This document shows, in pieces, positions 57,314 through 64,000 of a DNA stretch of 64,000 nucleotides; position 1 is the stretch's first letter, and every line of letters starts with the position of its first letter. Below the pieces are notes generated by a model. That model was not told where the DNA came from and did no database searches. It was given only the letters and a program-made list of their open reading frames with translations. Made by a program: the position numbers and the translations under genes. The DNA lies in contig DASYZB010000046.1 in assembly GCA_035946615.1 (NCBI GenBank), positions 27,094 to 91,093 of the forward strand. Reading direction: 5' to 3'. The stretch comes from Verrucomicrobiia bacterium. GTDB lineage: Bacteria; Verrucomicrobiota; Verrucomicrobiia; Limisphaerales; UBA8199.

Positions 57314-58408
57314 ATGGGAAATGAGCCGAATTTGCGACGCTTGCTGCAAAAAACAGCCAGGTGGCTCATTTTCATTGGGCTTCTTTGGCCGAAACTTTGC
57401 ATGGCTGGCGGACCGCCCCCCGTGATTACTGTCCAACCTGTAAGCCAGACTGTCCTATTATTGGGCATTGTTACCTTTTCGGTGACTGCCTCGAGTGGAA
57501 CGACAATGACTTACCAGTGGTTTAAGGACGGCACTGCAATCCCTGGGGCCACAGCGAGCAGTTACACGATTCTTACAGTCCTGGGGACCAGCGCTGGAAA
57601 CTACTACGTACAGGTAAGCAATGCAGGCGGTTCGGTGGTGAGCAACAACGCCACGCTGAACGTCGTTGCTCCCCCAGGAATCATTACGCAACCGCAAAAC
57701 CAGACGACCATCAAAGGACAAAATGCTTCATTCTCTGTGATTGCGAGTGGTACGGGACCGCTCAGCTATCAATGGTTTTTTAAGAACAAATCAATTGGTG
57801 CCACCGGCACAAATGCGACGCTCACCCTCCTAAGCGTCGGGCCCAATCAAGCCGGGGGTTACGTGGTTGTTTTGACCAATATGCTGGGATCGATTACGAG
57901 CGTAGTGGCGACCTTGACAGTGCTTGTGCCGCCGGGAATCTCAACACAACCCCAGAGTCAGTCGATCGTACAGGGTCAAAGTGCTTCATTTTCTGTGAAA
58001 GCAAGCGGCACGGCGCCCCTTGGCTATCAGTGGAATTTTAACGGTACGCCGATGTCGGGGGCGACCACGTCAGCGCTGGGACTAACCAATGCTCAGACTG
58101 CGCAGGCAGGAGGCTATACGGTACTGGTCACCAACAGCGCCGGGTCGGTTACAAGCGTGGTGGCGAGCCTGACCGTGGCGCTGCCAACCATTAGTCTATC
58201 CGTTGCCCATGGCACCGGAATGAGTCCCACAGGCTTTGCTTTTCAGGCCTCGGTTCCAGCGGGATACACTTACGTCGTCCTGGCTTCGAGTGACTTCCAG
58301 TCGTGGATTCCCATAGAGACGAATGTCGCCACAACCGGGAGCGTTGCTTTTACGGACCCTGCCGCCACAAACTATAGCCAGCGATATTACCGGGTGACGG
58401 CTCAGTAA
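57314..58408 (+). CDS. Secreted protein with three Ig-like domains
   Basis: This 364-residue exported protein has a signal peptide (ARWLIFIGLLWPKLCMAG) and three tandem Ig-like repeats of about 85 residues. Each begins with a P-x-I-x-x-Q-P motif and contains YQWF/YQWN and a C-terminal A-G-x-Y-x-V-x-V-x-N block. The last 70 residues (YTYVVLASSDFQSWIPIETN, FTDPAATNYSQRYYRV) form the small C-terminal domain common at the end of Verrucomicrobial surface proteins. It is 41 bases downstream of the TonB receptor and may be co-expressed. An adhesion or binding role is likely. Confidence 0.85.
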   Translation: MGNEPNLRRLLQKTARWLIFIGLLWPKLCMAGGPPPVITVQPVSQTVLLLGIVTFSVTASSGTTMTYQWFKDGTAIPGATASSYTILTVLGTSAGNYYVQVSNAGGSVVSNNATLNVVAPPGIITQPQNQTTIKGQNASFSVIASGTGPLSYQWFFKNKSIGATGTNATLTLLSVGPNQAGGYVVVLTNMLGSITSVVATLTVLVPPGISTQPQSQSIVQGQSASFSVKASGTAPLGYQWNFNGTPMSGATTSALGLTNAQTAQAGGYTVLVTNSAGSVTSVVASLTVALPTISLSVAHGTGMSPTGFAFQASVPAGYTYVVLASSDFQSWIPIETNVATTGSVAFTDPAATNYSQRYYRVTAQ

Positions 58409-58412
58409 ACTC

Positions 58413-59450
58413 CTAGCTTGGGTTTGCAGGAGGTTGTTGGGTTGGCGCCTCGAGCTTTTTTTCCAACTCGTTAAAGCGGCGGAGCAGGTCAGGCAATTGC
58501 TGCAAGGCTATCATCTGGCGTTTGGCCTGGCGATCCGGTTGAGCGGGGGTCCAGAGCCATTTCTCCCCGTCGGGGATGTTGCTCATGACACCCGATTGGG
58601 CGCCGACGGAAGCCCGATTGCCGATCTTGAGGTGGCCCGCAAGGCCGGCCTGGCCGGCCAGGATAACATAATTACCCAGCCGTGTGCTGCCGGCGATGCC
58701 GGCCTGCGAGACGACCAGGCAGTGCTCTCCAACGGTCACATTGTGGGCGATTTGCACCAGGTTATCGATCTTAGTGCCCCGCCCTATAATCGTTGGACCA
58801 AGCGCTCCGCGATCGATGGTCACATTGGCCCCAATCTCCACGTCATCCCGTATGAGCACACTCCCGATCTGCGGCACCTTGCGATGCACCCCTCCGTCCT
58901 GCACATAACCGAAACCGTCGGAGCCGATGACGGTGCCGGAATGGACGCGGACGCGATTGCCAATCTCGGTGTTGGGATAAAGAACGACGTTGGGAAACAG
59001 GTTGACCTCCTCGCCAAGGATGCAGCCCGGGGCGATGTGGTTGCCCCCCTGAAGGACCGTGCGCGGCCCAATGCGAACCTTGTTGCCAACCACGCAATAG
59101 GGGCCGACATGGGCGGTTGGGTCCACCTGGGCCCCCGTGGCGATGAGGGCGGTCGGATGCAAGCCAGGCTGAAACACTGGTTCGGGGAAGAACAACGGAA
59201 GCACCTTGGCAAACGCTATCCGTGCGTTGGGGACGCGAATCAGCGTCTTGCCGCGACTCGAAGTGAACGAACCATCGACAATGACAGCCGAGGCCGCGCT
59301 CTGTTCGGCGCGGGCGAAATAGTTCTCGTTTTCCGCAAACGTCAAGTCCCCAGGTTGCGCCCGGTCGGCTGGAGCGAAGCCTGTCATGTCGAGAGAACCA
59401 TTTCCGATGACCTCGCCTCCGAGGAGTTTTGCAATTTCAGCGGCAGTCAT
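58413..59450 (-). CDS. lpxD: UDP-3-O-acylglucosamine N-acyltransferase
   Basis: This 345-residue left-handed beta-helix enzyme carries out the third step of lipid A synthesis. The N-terminal uridine-binding domain (AAEIAKLLGGEVIGNG, LTFAENENYF) is followed by hexapeptide repeats (GAQVDPTAHVGPYCVVGNKVRIG). IGSDGFGYVQDGG is the acyl and nucleotide site, and QIAHNVTVGEHC holds the catalytic His. The C-terminal helix is EKKLEAPTQQ. I chose ATG 59450; a TTG at 59462 is four codons upstream. Its presence supports an LPS-bearing outer membrane. It is convergent with the Ig-like gene by a gap of only four bases. Confidence 0.95.
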   Translation of the reverse strand: MTAAEIAKLLGGEVIGNGSLDMTGFAPADRAQPGDLTFAENENYFARAEQSAASAVIVDGSFTSSRGKTLIRVPNARIAFAKVLPLFFPEPVFQPGLHPTALIATGAQVDPTAHVGPYCVVGNKVRIGPRTVLQGGNHIAPGCILGEEVNLFPNVVLYPNTEIGNRVRVHSGTVIGSDGFGYVQDGGVHRKVPQIGSVLIRDDVEIGANVTIDRGALGPTIIGRGTKIDNLVQIAHNVTVGEHCLVVSQAGIAGSTRLGNYVILAGQAGLAGHLKIGNRASVGAQSGVMSNIPDGEKWLWTPAQPDRQAKRQMIALQQLPDLLRRFNELEKKLEAPTQQPPANPS

Positions 59451-59563
59451 AATGGACAGCAAGTCACCGGTTGACTTGGTTAATCGCCGTCACTATAAAG
59501 GCGGCGGAACCTAATTCAATCCTTGAATCACCGAAGCACCAAATAAACCCAGGAGAATCAATT

Positions 59564-60751
59564 ATGTCCAAGAAACCACTCAATGTCGGTCTGGTCGGCG
59601 GCGGCAAGGGAGCCTTTATTGTTCAGCCCCATCAGAAGGCGATTCATTTTGACGGCACCCGGCGGGTGACTGCCGCGGCTTTGTTTCCAGACCCTAAAAT
59701 AGCCCTCGAAGAAGCGGCTCATTGGCCTTACCCGCTCAAAGGGTACGGTTCTTATGACGAGATGATCTCCGGCAACGCCAGCCTGCCGGAGAATGAGAAG
59801 TTGGATTACATTGTCATCGTGACCCCCAACCACGTGCACTTCGATCCCGCCATGAAAGCCCTCAAGGCAGGCATAGCCGTTTTTTGTGAAAAGCCGCTTT
59901 GCTTGAATCTCAAAGAAGCCAACGAACTCGTCAAAGCCGTCGCGAAATATAAGGCGCCCTTTGGCGTGGCGCACACCTATTTGGGGCACTGGACCACGCG
60001 TTTTTCCCGTTACATCGTCAGGGCGGGGCTCCTGGGCGAAGTGCGCTGGGTGGACTCGTGCTATCTGCAAGGCTGGCTGGCGACCAAACTCGAAGCCACC
60101 GGTCAAATGCAAGCGGCCTGGCGCACCAACCCGAAGCTGGCCGGAGGTTCGGGATGCGGCGGGGATATCGGGACCCATGCGTTAATGCAGCTCCGTTACG
60201 TCACCGGCTTGGAAGTCGAAGAACTCTCAGCTCAACTGGAAACTTTCGTGGAAGGGCGTCCGCTGGATGATCACTTCACGGTTTATTGCAAGCTGAGCAA
60301 TGGCGGCAAGGCCTTGGTCCGCGCGTCGCAAATCTCCATCGGCCATAAGAACGACCTGAGCATCGAAGTAGCGGGGACGAAAGGGACTTTGCGCTGGCGC
60401 CAGGAAGAGCCGGAATCCATCACCATCCATCTGTCCAATCAACCCGACCGTGTCTATTGGCGCGGCGGGGTCACTGCAGGCGATGGATTCCTGCCCAAGG
60501 ATGTGCCTGCAGACTTGTTGGCTGAGCCGACCATTCCCTCGGGGCATCCGGAGGCCTTCCACGATGCCTATGCCCGGCTGCATCGCTGCTTCGAAGCCGA
60601 CGTGCGCAAATGGAAAGCGGGCGAACCCTTCCAAAGCGACGGCTCGAAGTACGCCAACGTGATGGACGGCTGGAAGGGAATTGCCTTCATCGAAACAGCA
60701 GTCAAGAGCAGCAAAATGAAAGGGGCGTGGACGTCGATGCCTGCTGCCTGA
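59564..60751 (+). CDS. Gfo/Idh/MocA-family oxidoreductase
   Basis: This 395-residue NAD(P)-dependent sugar or inositol dehydrogenase-like protein starts at ATG 59564 after AGGAGAA. The Rossmann motif is NVGLVGGGKGAFIVQPH. VTPNHVHFDPAMKALKAGIAVFCEKPLCLNLKEANEL contains the conserved EKP lysine. GGDIGTHALMQLRYVTG is the C-terminal active-site block with a conserved His. No secretion signal is seen. The sugar substrate is unknown. Such genes are numerous in Verrucomicrobia and are often tied to DUF1080-type glycan catabolism. Confidence 0.9.
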   Translation: MSKKPLNVGLVGGGKGAFIVQPHQKAIHFDGTRRVTAAALFPDPKIALEEAAHWPYPLKGYGSYDEMISGNASLPENEKLDYIVIVTPNHVHFDPAMKALKAGIAVFCEKPLCLNLKEANELVKAVAKYKAPFGVAHTYLGHWTTRFSRYIVRAGLLGEVRWVDSCYLQGWLATKLEATGQMQAAWRTNPKLAGGSGCGGDIGTHALMQLRYVTGLEVEELSAQLETFVEGRPLDDHFTVYCKLSNGGKALVRASQISIGHKNDLSIEVAGTKGTLRWRQEEPESITIHLSNQPDRVYWRGGVTAGDGFLPKDVPADLLAEPTIPSGHPEAFHDAYARLHRCFEADVRKWKAGEPFQSDGSKYANVMDGWKGIAFIETAVKSSKMKGAWTSMPAA

Positions 60752-60807
60752 TGGGCAGCGGTCAAATCATCTGTTGCAACGGACGATTTTGGGGTTATGT
60801 TGGCTGC

Positions 60808-61014
60808 ATGGATTGGCAGCAGTTGGTGTCCTTAACGATTGTCGCGCTCGCAGCGGGGTTGCTGCTCGCGAGCAAGTTTCGGCGGCGGCGGTTTAACTTC
60901 CAAAAAGACACCCATTGTGGATGCTCTGCCGGCGGGCCGGCTGCCGCCCAGCAATCGATTGTGTTTCGTGCCCGCAAAGGCCAACGCCCCGAGGTGCTGG
61001 TCAAAATGGGTTGA
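60808..61014 (+). CDS. Small membrane protein with CxC motif
   Basis: This 68-residue protein from ATG 60808 has one N-terminal transmembrane helix (LVSLTIVALAAGLLLASKF), a basic stop-transfer RRRRF, then DTHCGCSAG and a conserved-looking tail SIVFRARKGQRPEVLVKMG. The layout resembles FeoB-associated cysteine-rich membrane proteins, but no feo gene is adjacent. The two cysteines could bind metal. Confidence 0.65.
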   Translation: MDWQQLVSLTIVALAAGLLLASKFRRRRFNFQKDTHCGCSAGGPAAAQQSIVFRARKGQRPEVLVKMG

Positions 61015-61061
61015 GGCGCTTGCGACCATGCAAGAGCTGAGATAACGTTACTTTTCGCTGA

Positions 61062-61487
61062 ATGGCCATGTGCAAAAGTTCATCGGTGCATTTCGTTACC
61101 CGCTCTGCGGGCAGTGTGCGTGAAGGGGCGGCTCGGGCGCATTGGGTGCCCAATACCGATGTCTATGTCACCGACAACGGCTTGGTCGTCAAAGTCGAAT
61201 TGGCGGGGATGCGCAGCGAGCATCTGGAAATCACCGTCGAGGGCAACCGCCTGCGTATCAGTGGGAATCGCCCGGATGGGTGCCGTGCGGCTAAATGCAG
61301 TTTTCTTGTCATGGAAATCAACTACGGCCCGTTCGAGAGTGTTCTCGAGGTGCCTGCGGGCTACGACCTGTCCCAGGCCAAAGCCGCCTACCTCAATGGG
61401 TTCCTGCGGATTGATGTGCCAATGACCATGCGGCCAGCTAAAATGACCAAGGTGCCAATTGCCGAGGGGAATTCTTCTATCATCTGA
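61062..61487 (+). CDS. Small heat shock protein, Hsp20/alpha-crystallin family
   Basis: This 141-residue ATP-independent holdase has the alpha-crystallin core from about residue 30: NTDVYVTDNGLVVKVELAGMRSEHLEITVEGNRLRISGNRP. MEINYGPFESVLEVPAGYDLSQAKAAYLNGFLRIDVP follows; the A-x-x-x-N-G-x-L-x-I/V motif is AYLNGFLRI. The tail is short (KMTKVPIAEGNSSII). It lies 44 bases before lon on the same strand, so a proteostasis pair is likely. I see no CIRCE or obvious heat-shock operator upstream. Confidence 0.92.
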   Translation: MAMCKSSSVHFVTRSAGSVREGAARAHWVPNTDVYVTDNGLVVKVELAGMRSEHLEITVEGNRLRISGNRPDGCRAAKCSFLVMEINYGPFESVLEVPAGYDLSQAKAAYLNGFLRIDVPMTMRPAKMTKVPIAEGNSSII

Positions 61488-61531
61488 ACTTTTTCCGGGC
61501 GTCGGGCATCTAACTTGCAGAATGTCGCGAT

Positions 61532-63928
61532 ATGACCTCGCCCGACACAGAGTTTATTAGCATCCTGGGGGCCGCCGGCAGTCCTGAAGCCCCAGCCCGG
61601 GTTTCTTCCAGCTCATTGCCCGATGCCCTCCCTATTCTTGGGCTGTCGGACATTGTCATTTTTCCTGGGATGGTGGCGCCACTGCTGGTTGAGACGCCCC
61701 AGAGCACCAAACTCATCGATGATGTGGTCGCCGGCGACCGGCTCCTGGGTGTGGTTCTGCAGCGCAATGCCGAAGCCGAAAACCCTTTGCCGCACGAGAT
61801 GCACGAAGTGGGCTGCGCCGCTCGCGTGCTCAAGATGCTTAAGTTTCCCGACAACACCGTTCGGGTGCTGGTCGAGGGCCTCTGGCGCATTCATATCAAG
61901 ACCTATCCCACGACCGACCCTTACCTGAGCGCGAAGTTCGAGCTCATCAAGGACCTCATCGAGAACTCGGTCGAGTTGACCGCGATGATGCGCAACGCCC
62001 AAAGCCAGTTCCAGGAAATCATCAAGCTCTCTCCTGCGCTTTCCGAACAGATCAAGATCGCCGCCCTTAACACGGAAGACCCCGGCCATTTTGCCGACCT
62101 GGTCGCAGTCAATCTCAACCTGGGTTTGGAAGAACGCCAGCAACTCCTCGAAACCGCCTCGGTAAGGGAGCGGCTCACCCGCCTGCTGCCCATGCTCAAT
62201 CGCGAGCACGAGGTCTTGACCCTCAGCTCGAAAATACAGACTGAGGTCGCCACTGCCATTTCCAAAACACAACGGGACTTTTTCCTCCGAGAACAGATGC
62301 GCGCTATCCAGCGCGAACTCGGAGAATCCGACCCCAATGCGAGCGAGATTCGGATGCTTCGGGAGAAGATTGAGCAAACCGCCCTTCCGCCCGAGGCCAT
62401 GCAGGTTGCCACCCAGGAATTGGACCGGCTTCAACAGATGCCCCCGGCGGCCGCCGAATACGCCGTCACACGCCATTACCTGGATTGGATTCTGAGCTTG
62501 CCCTGGATGAAGGAGACCGAGGATAAGATCGATCTGGCCGAGGCCGAACGCATCCTGAACGAACAGCATTTTGGGCTGACGAAGGTCAAAGACAGGTTGC
62601 TGGAGTTCTTAGCGGTCATCAAGCGCCGCAAACAAATCAAAGGCCCCATCCTCTGCCTGGTTGGCCCGCCGGGAGTTGGCAAGACATCCCTGGGCCGGAG
62701 CGTGGCCGACGCGCTAGGGCGCAAATTCGCCCGCATTTCCCTGGGCGGCATGCGTGATGAGGCCGAAATCAGAGGGCACCGGCGCACTTACGTCGGCGCT
62801 CTGCCCGGGCGCATCATCCAAACCTTGCGCCGCGTCGAGAGCCGCAACCCGGTGATTCTTTTGGATGAGTTGGATAAAGTGGGGGCCGATTTCCGGGGCG
62901 ACCCCGCCTCGGCATTGCTGGAAGTGCTGGACCCGGCCCAGAACAATACCTTTACGGACCATTACCTCGATTTGCCATTCGACCTCTCGCGGGTGCTGTT
63001 TATCACGACAGCCAACTGGCTCGAGCCGATTCACCCGGCCTTGCGCGACCGGCTCGAAGTCATCGAGCTGCCTAGCTACACCGAATCGGAGAAGCTCGAA
63101 ATCGCCAAGCGCTACCTCGTGCCCCGCCAAATGGAGGAGCATGGTCTGGCCAAGCAGGAGGTGCGTATCCCGGAGAACACTTTGCGCCGGCTCATCCACG
63201 ATTACACACGCGAGGCAGGAGTCCGCCAGCTCGAAAGGGAAATTGCCGCCCTGACCCGCAAGGCCACACGCAGGATTGTCAGCAACGGCCACTTCCCGCG
63301 CCCGCTGGTGCTTAAGCCCGATTCACTCAAGGAACTCCTGGGCGCCGCCCGGTTCGTCAATGAGACGGCGGAAACCATCAAAGAATATGGCATCGCCACC
63401 GGGTTGGGTTGGACCCCCGTGGGCGGGGAAATCCTCTTTATTGAGGCAACCCGGATGCCGGGCAAGGGGGGGTTGCTGCTGACCGGTTCGCTGGGGGAAG
63501 TAATGAAAGAAAGCGCCCAGACAGCCGTCAGCTATTTACGCAGCCAGTCCAAAGCCCTCGGTATCGACCTCAGCGATTATGCCAGGTTTGACATTCACAT
63601 CCACGTGCCCGCCGGCGCTACCCCGAAGGATGGCCCCAGCGCCGGCGTCGCCCTGGTCGCTGCTCTGGCCTCCCTGCTGACCCGCCGCCGCGTGCGCTCC
63701 GATGTCGCGATGACCGGCGAGATCAGCCTGCGCGGGCGCGTCATGCGTGTCGGCGGCATCAAAGAGAAAGTGCTCGCCGCAGCCCGGTTTGGTATCAAGC
63801 AAGTGATCCTTCCCGACCAGAACAGTTCCGACTGGTCTGAAGTGCCCGCTGAGGTTCGGACAAAGCTGAAGGTGCATTTTATCAAGCACATCTCCGAGTT
63901 GCTGCCCATTGCGCTGCACACAAGATAA
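61532..63928 (+). CDS. lon: ATP-dependent protease Lon
   Basis: This 798-residue cytoplasmic AAA+ protease has an N-terminal LON domain from about residue 35 (LPILGLSDIVIFPGMVAPLLVE). A coiled-coil segment (VATAISKTQRDFFLREQMRAIQRELGE) follows. The ATPase domain has Walker A GPPGVGKTSLGRS (K384) and Walker B VILLDELDKVG. The protease domain holds the Ser-Lys dyad S703 (PKDGPSAGVALV) and K746 (GGIKEKVLAAARFG), 43 residues apart as in E. coli Lon. Length is normal. It follows the Hsp20 gene closely. Confidence 0.96.
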   Translation: MTSPDTEFISILGAAGSPEAPARVSSSSLPDALPILGLSDIVIFPGMVAPLLVETPQSTKLIDDVVAGDRLLGVVLQRNAEAENPLPHEMHEVGCAARVLKMLKFPDNTVRVLVEGLWRIHIKTYPTTDPYLSAKFELIKDLIENSVELTAMMRNAQSQFQEIIKLSPALSEQIKIAALNTEDPGHFADLVAVNLNLGLEERQQLLETASVRERLTRLLPMLNREHEVLTLSSKIQTEVATAISKTQRDFFLREQMRAIQRELGESDPNASEIRMLREKIEQTALPPEAMQVATQELDRLQQMPPAAAEYAVTRHYLDWILSLPWMKETEDKIDLAEAERILNEQHFGLTKVKDRLLEFLAVIKRRKQIKGPILCLVGPPGVGKTSLGRSVADALGRKFARISLGGMRDEAEIRGHRRTYVGALPGRIIQTLRRVESRNPVILLDELDKVGADFRGDPASALLEVLDPAQNNTFTDHYLDLPFDLSRVLFITTANWLEPIHPALRDRLEVIELPSYTESEKLEIAKRYLVPRQMEEHGLAKQEVRIPENTLRRLIHDYTREAGVRQLEREIAALTRKATRRIVSNGHFPRPLVLKPDSLKELLGAARFVNETAETIKEYGIATGLGWTPVGGEILFIEATRMPGKGGLLLTGSLGEVMKESAQTAVSYLRSQSKALGIDLSDYARFDIHIHVPAGATPKDGPSAGVALVAALASLLTRRRVRSDVAMTGEISLRGRVMRVGGIKEKVLAAARFGIKQVILPDQNSSDWSEVPAEVRTKLKVHFIKHISELLPIALHTR

Positions 63929-64000
63929 AGATGAAGGATGAGGGATTGACTAGCGAGGCAGAGCCTCAGACCGACGAGATGTAGTTAAAGTTCGAATGGT

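Noticed and set aside
61613..62569. A 318-codon minus-strand frame inside lon
   Set aside because: It lies wholly opposite the LON/ATPase region of lon and shows no recognisable motif.

Overview
The window looks like a chromosomal segment of a moderately GC-rich, diderm bacterium, most likely from the Verrucomicrobiota (Pedosphaera/Limisphaerales-like). The reasons are two secreted pseudopilin-like proteins with the phylum-typical [15 protein letters not shown]-terminus, DUF1080, GH127 and Ig-like secreted proteins, LpxD and a TonB-dependent receptor (an LPS outer membrane), and ResB/CcsA cytochrome c maturation. This taxonomic call is an inference from gene content. I see no rRNA, tRNA, CRISPR array, insertion sequence or phage gene.

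Layout. 1-4,600: the end of a ResB-like gene, ccsA, an ABC-2 permease and a small unknown gene. 4,850-8,550: an alpha-oxoamine synthase, a secreted GH43/GH130-like propeller protein and SppA. 8,712-12,305: a tight four-gene operon kaiC-kaiB-kaiB-histidine kinase. 12,339-15,254: a secreted double beta-helix/propeller protein. 15,542-20,283: a two-domain CbiX-like chelatase, tyrA, aroA, cmk and plsC, mostly touching or overlapping. 20,357-26,055: a metallophosphoesterase, an NtrB-like kinase, metY, and a secreted BSP/DUF1080 fusion overlapping metY by 4 bases. 26,184-28,177: rplM, rpsI, a strong terminator, then argC starting almost inside that terminator. 29,745-36,891: a 1,721-residue secreted beta-helix protein with a caspase/CHAT-like C-terminus, an unknown protein and a serpin. 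36,979-43,352: two GT-C glycosyltransferases, an LTA-synthase-like sulfatase, a pseudopilin and GtrA (surface glycan genes). 43,579-45,525: GH127. 45,987-49,243: a CBM48 protein, a 40-residue membrane peptide, DedA, a VOC protein and an HtrA-like protease, behind a good sigma-54 promoter match. 49,251-58,408: a pseudopilin and a two-kinase/YfiR set divergent from a TonB receptor and an Ig-like protein. 58,413-63,928: lpxD, a Gfo/Idh oxidoreductase, a small membrane protein, Hsp20 and Lon.

The strongest candidate for an undescribed system is the 29.7-36.9 kb cassette. A very large exported protein ends in a domain with a caspase-like His-Cys pair 48 residues apart. It is followed by an unknown protein and then by an apparently inhibitory secreted serpin that overlaps the unknown gene by an ATGA junction. 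GC content drops across the second half of this cassette. A second notable unit is the KaiA-less KaiC-KaiB-KaiB-kinase operon. Dispersed non-coding repeats (a palindromic family at 7,171 and 15,256, a 43-base repeat at 7,274 and 20,295, and a third family at about 4,830 and 17,400) run between these blocks.
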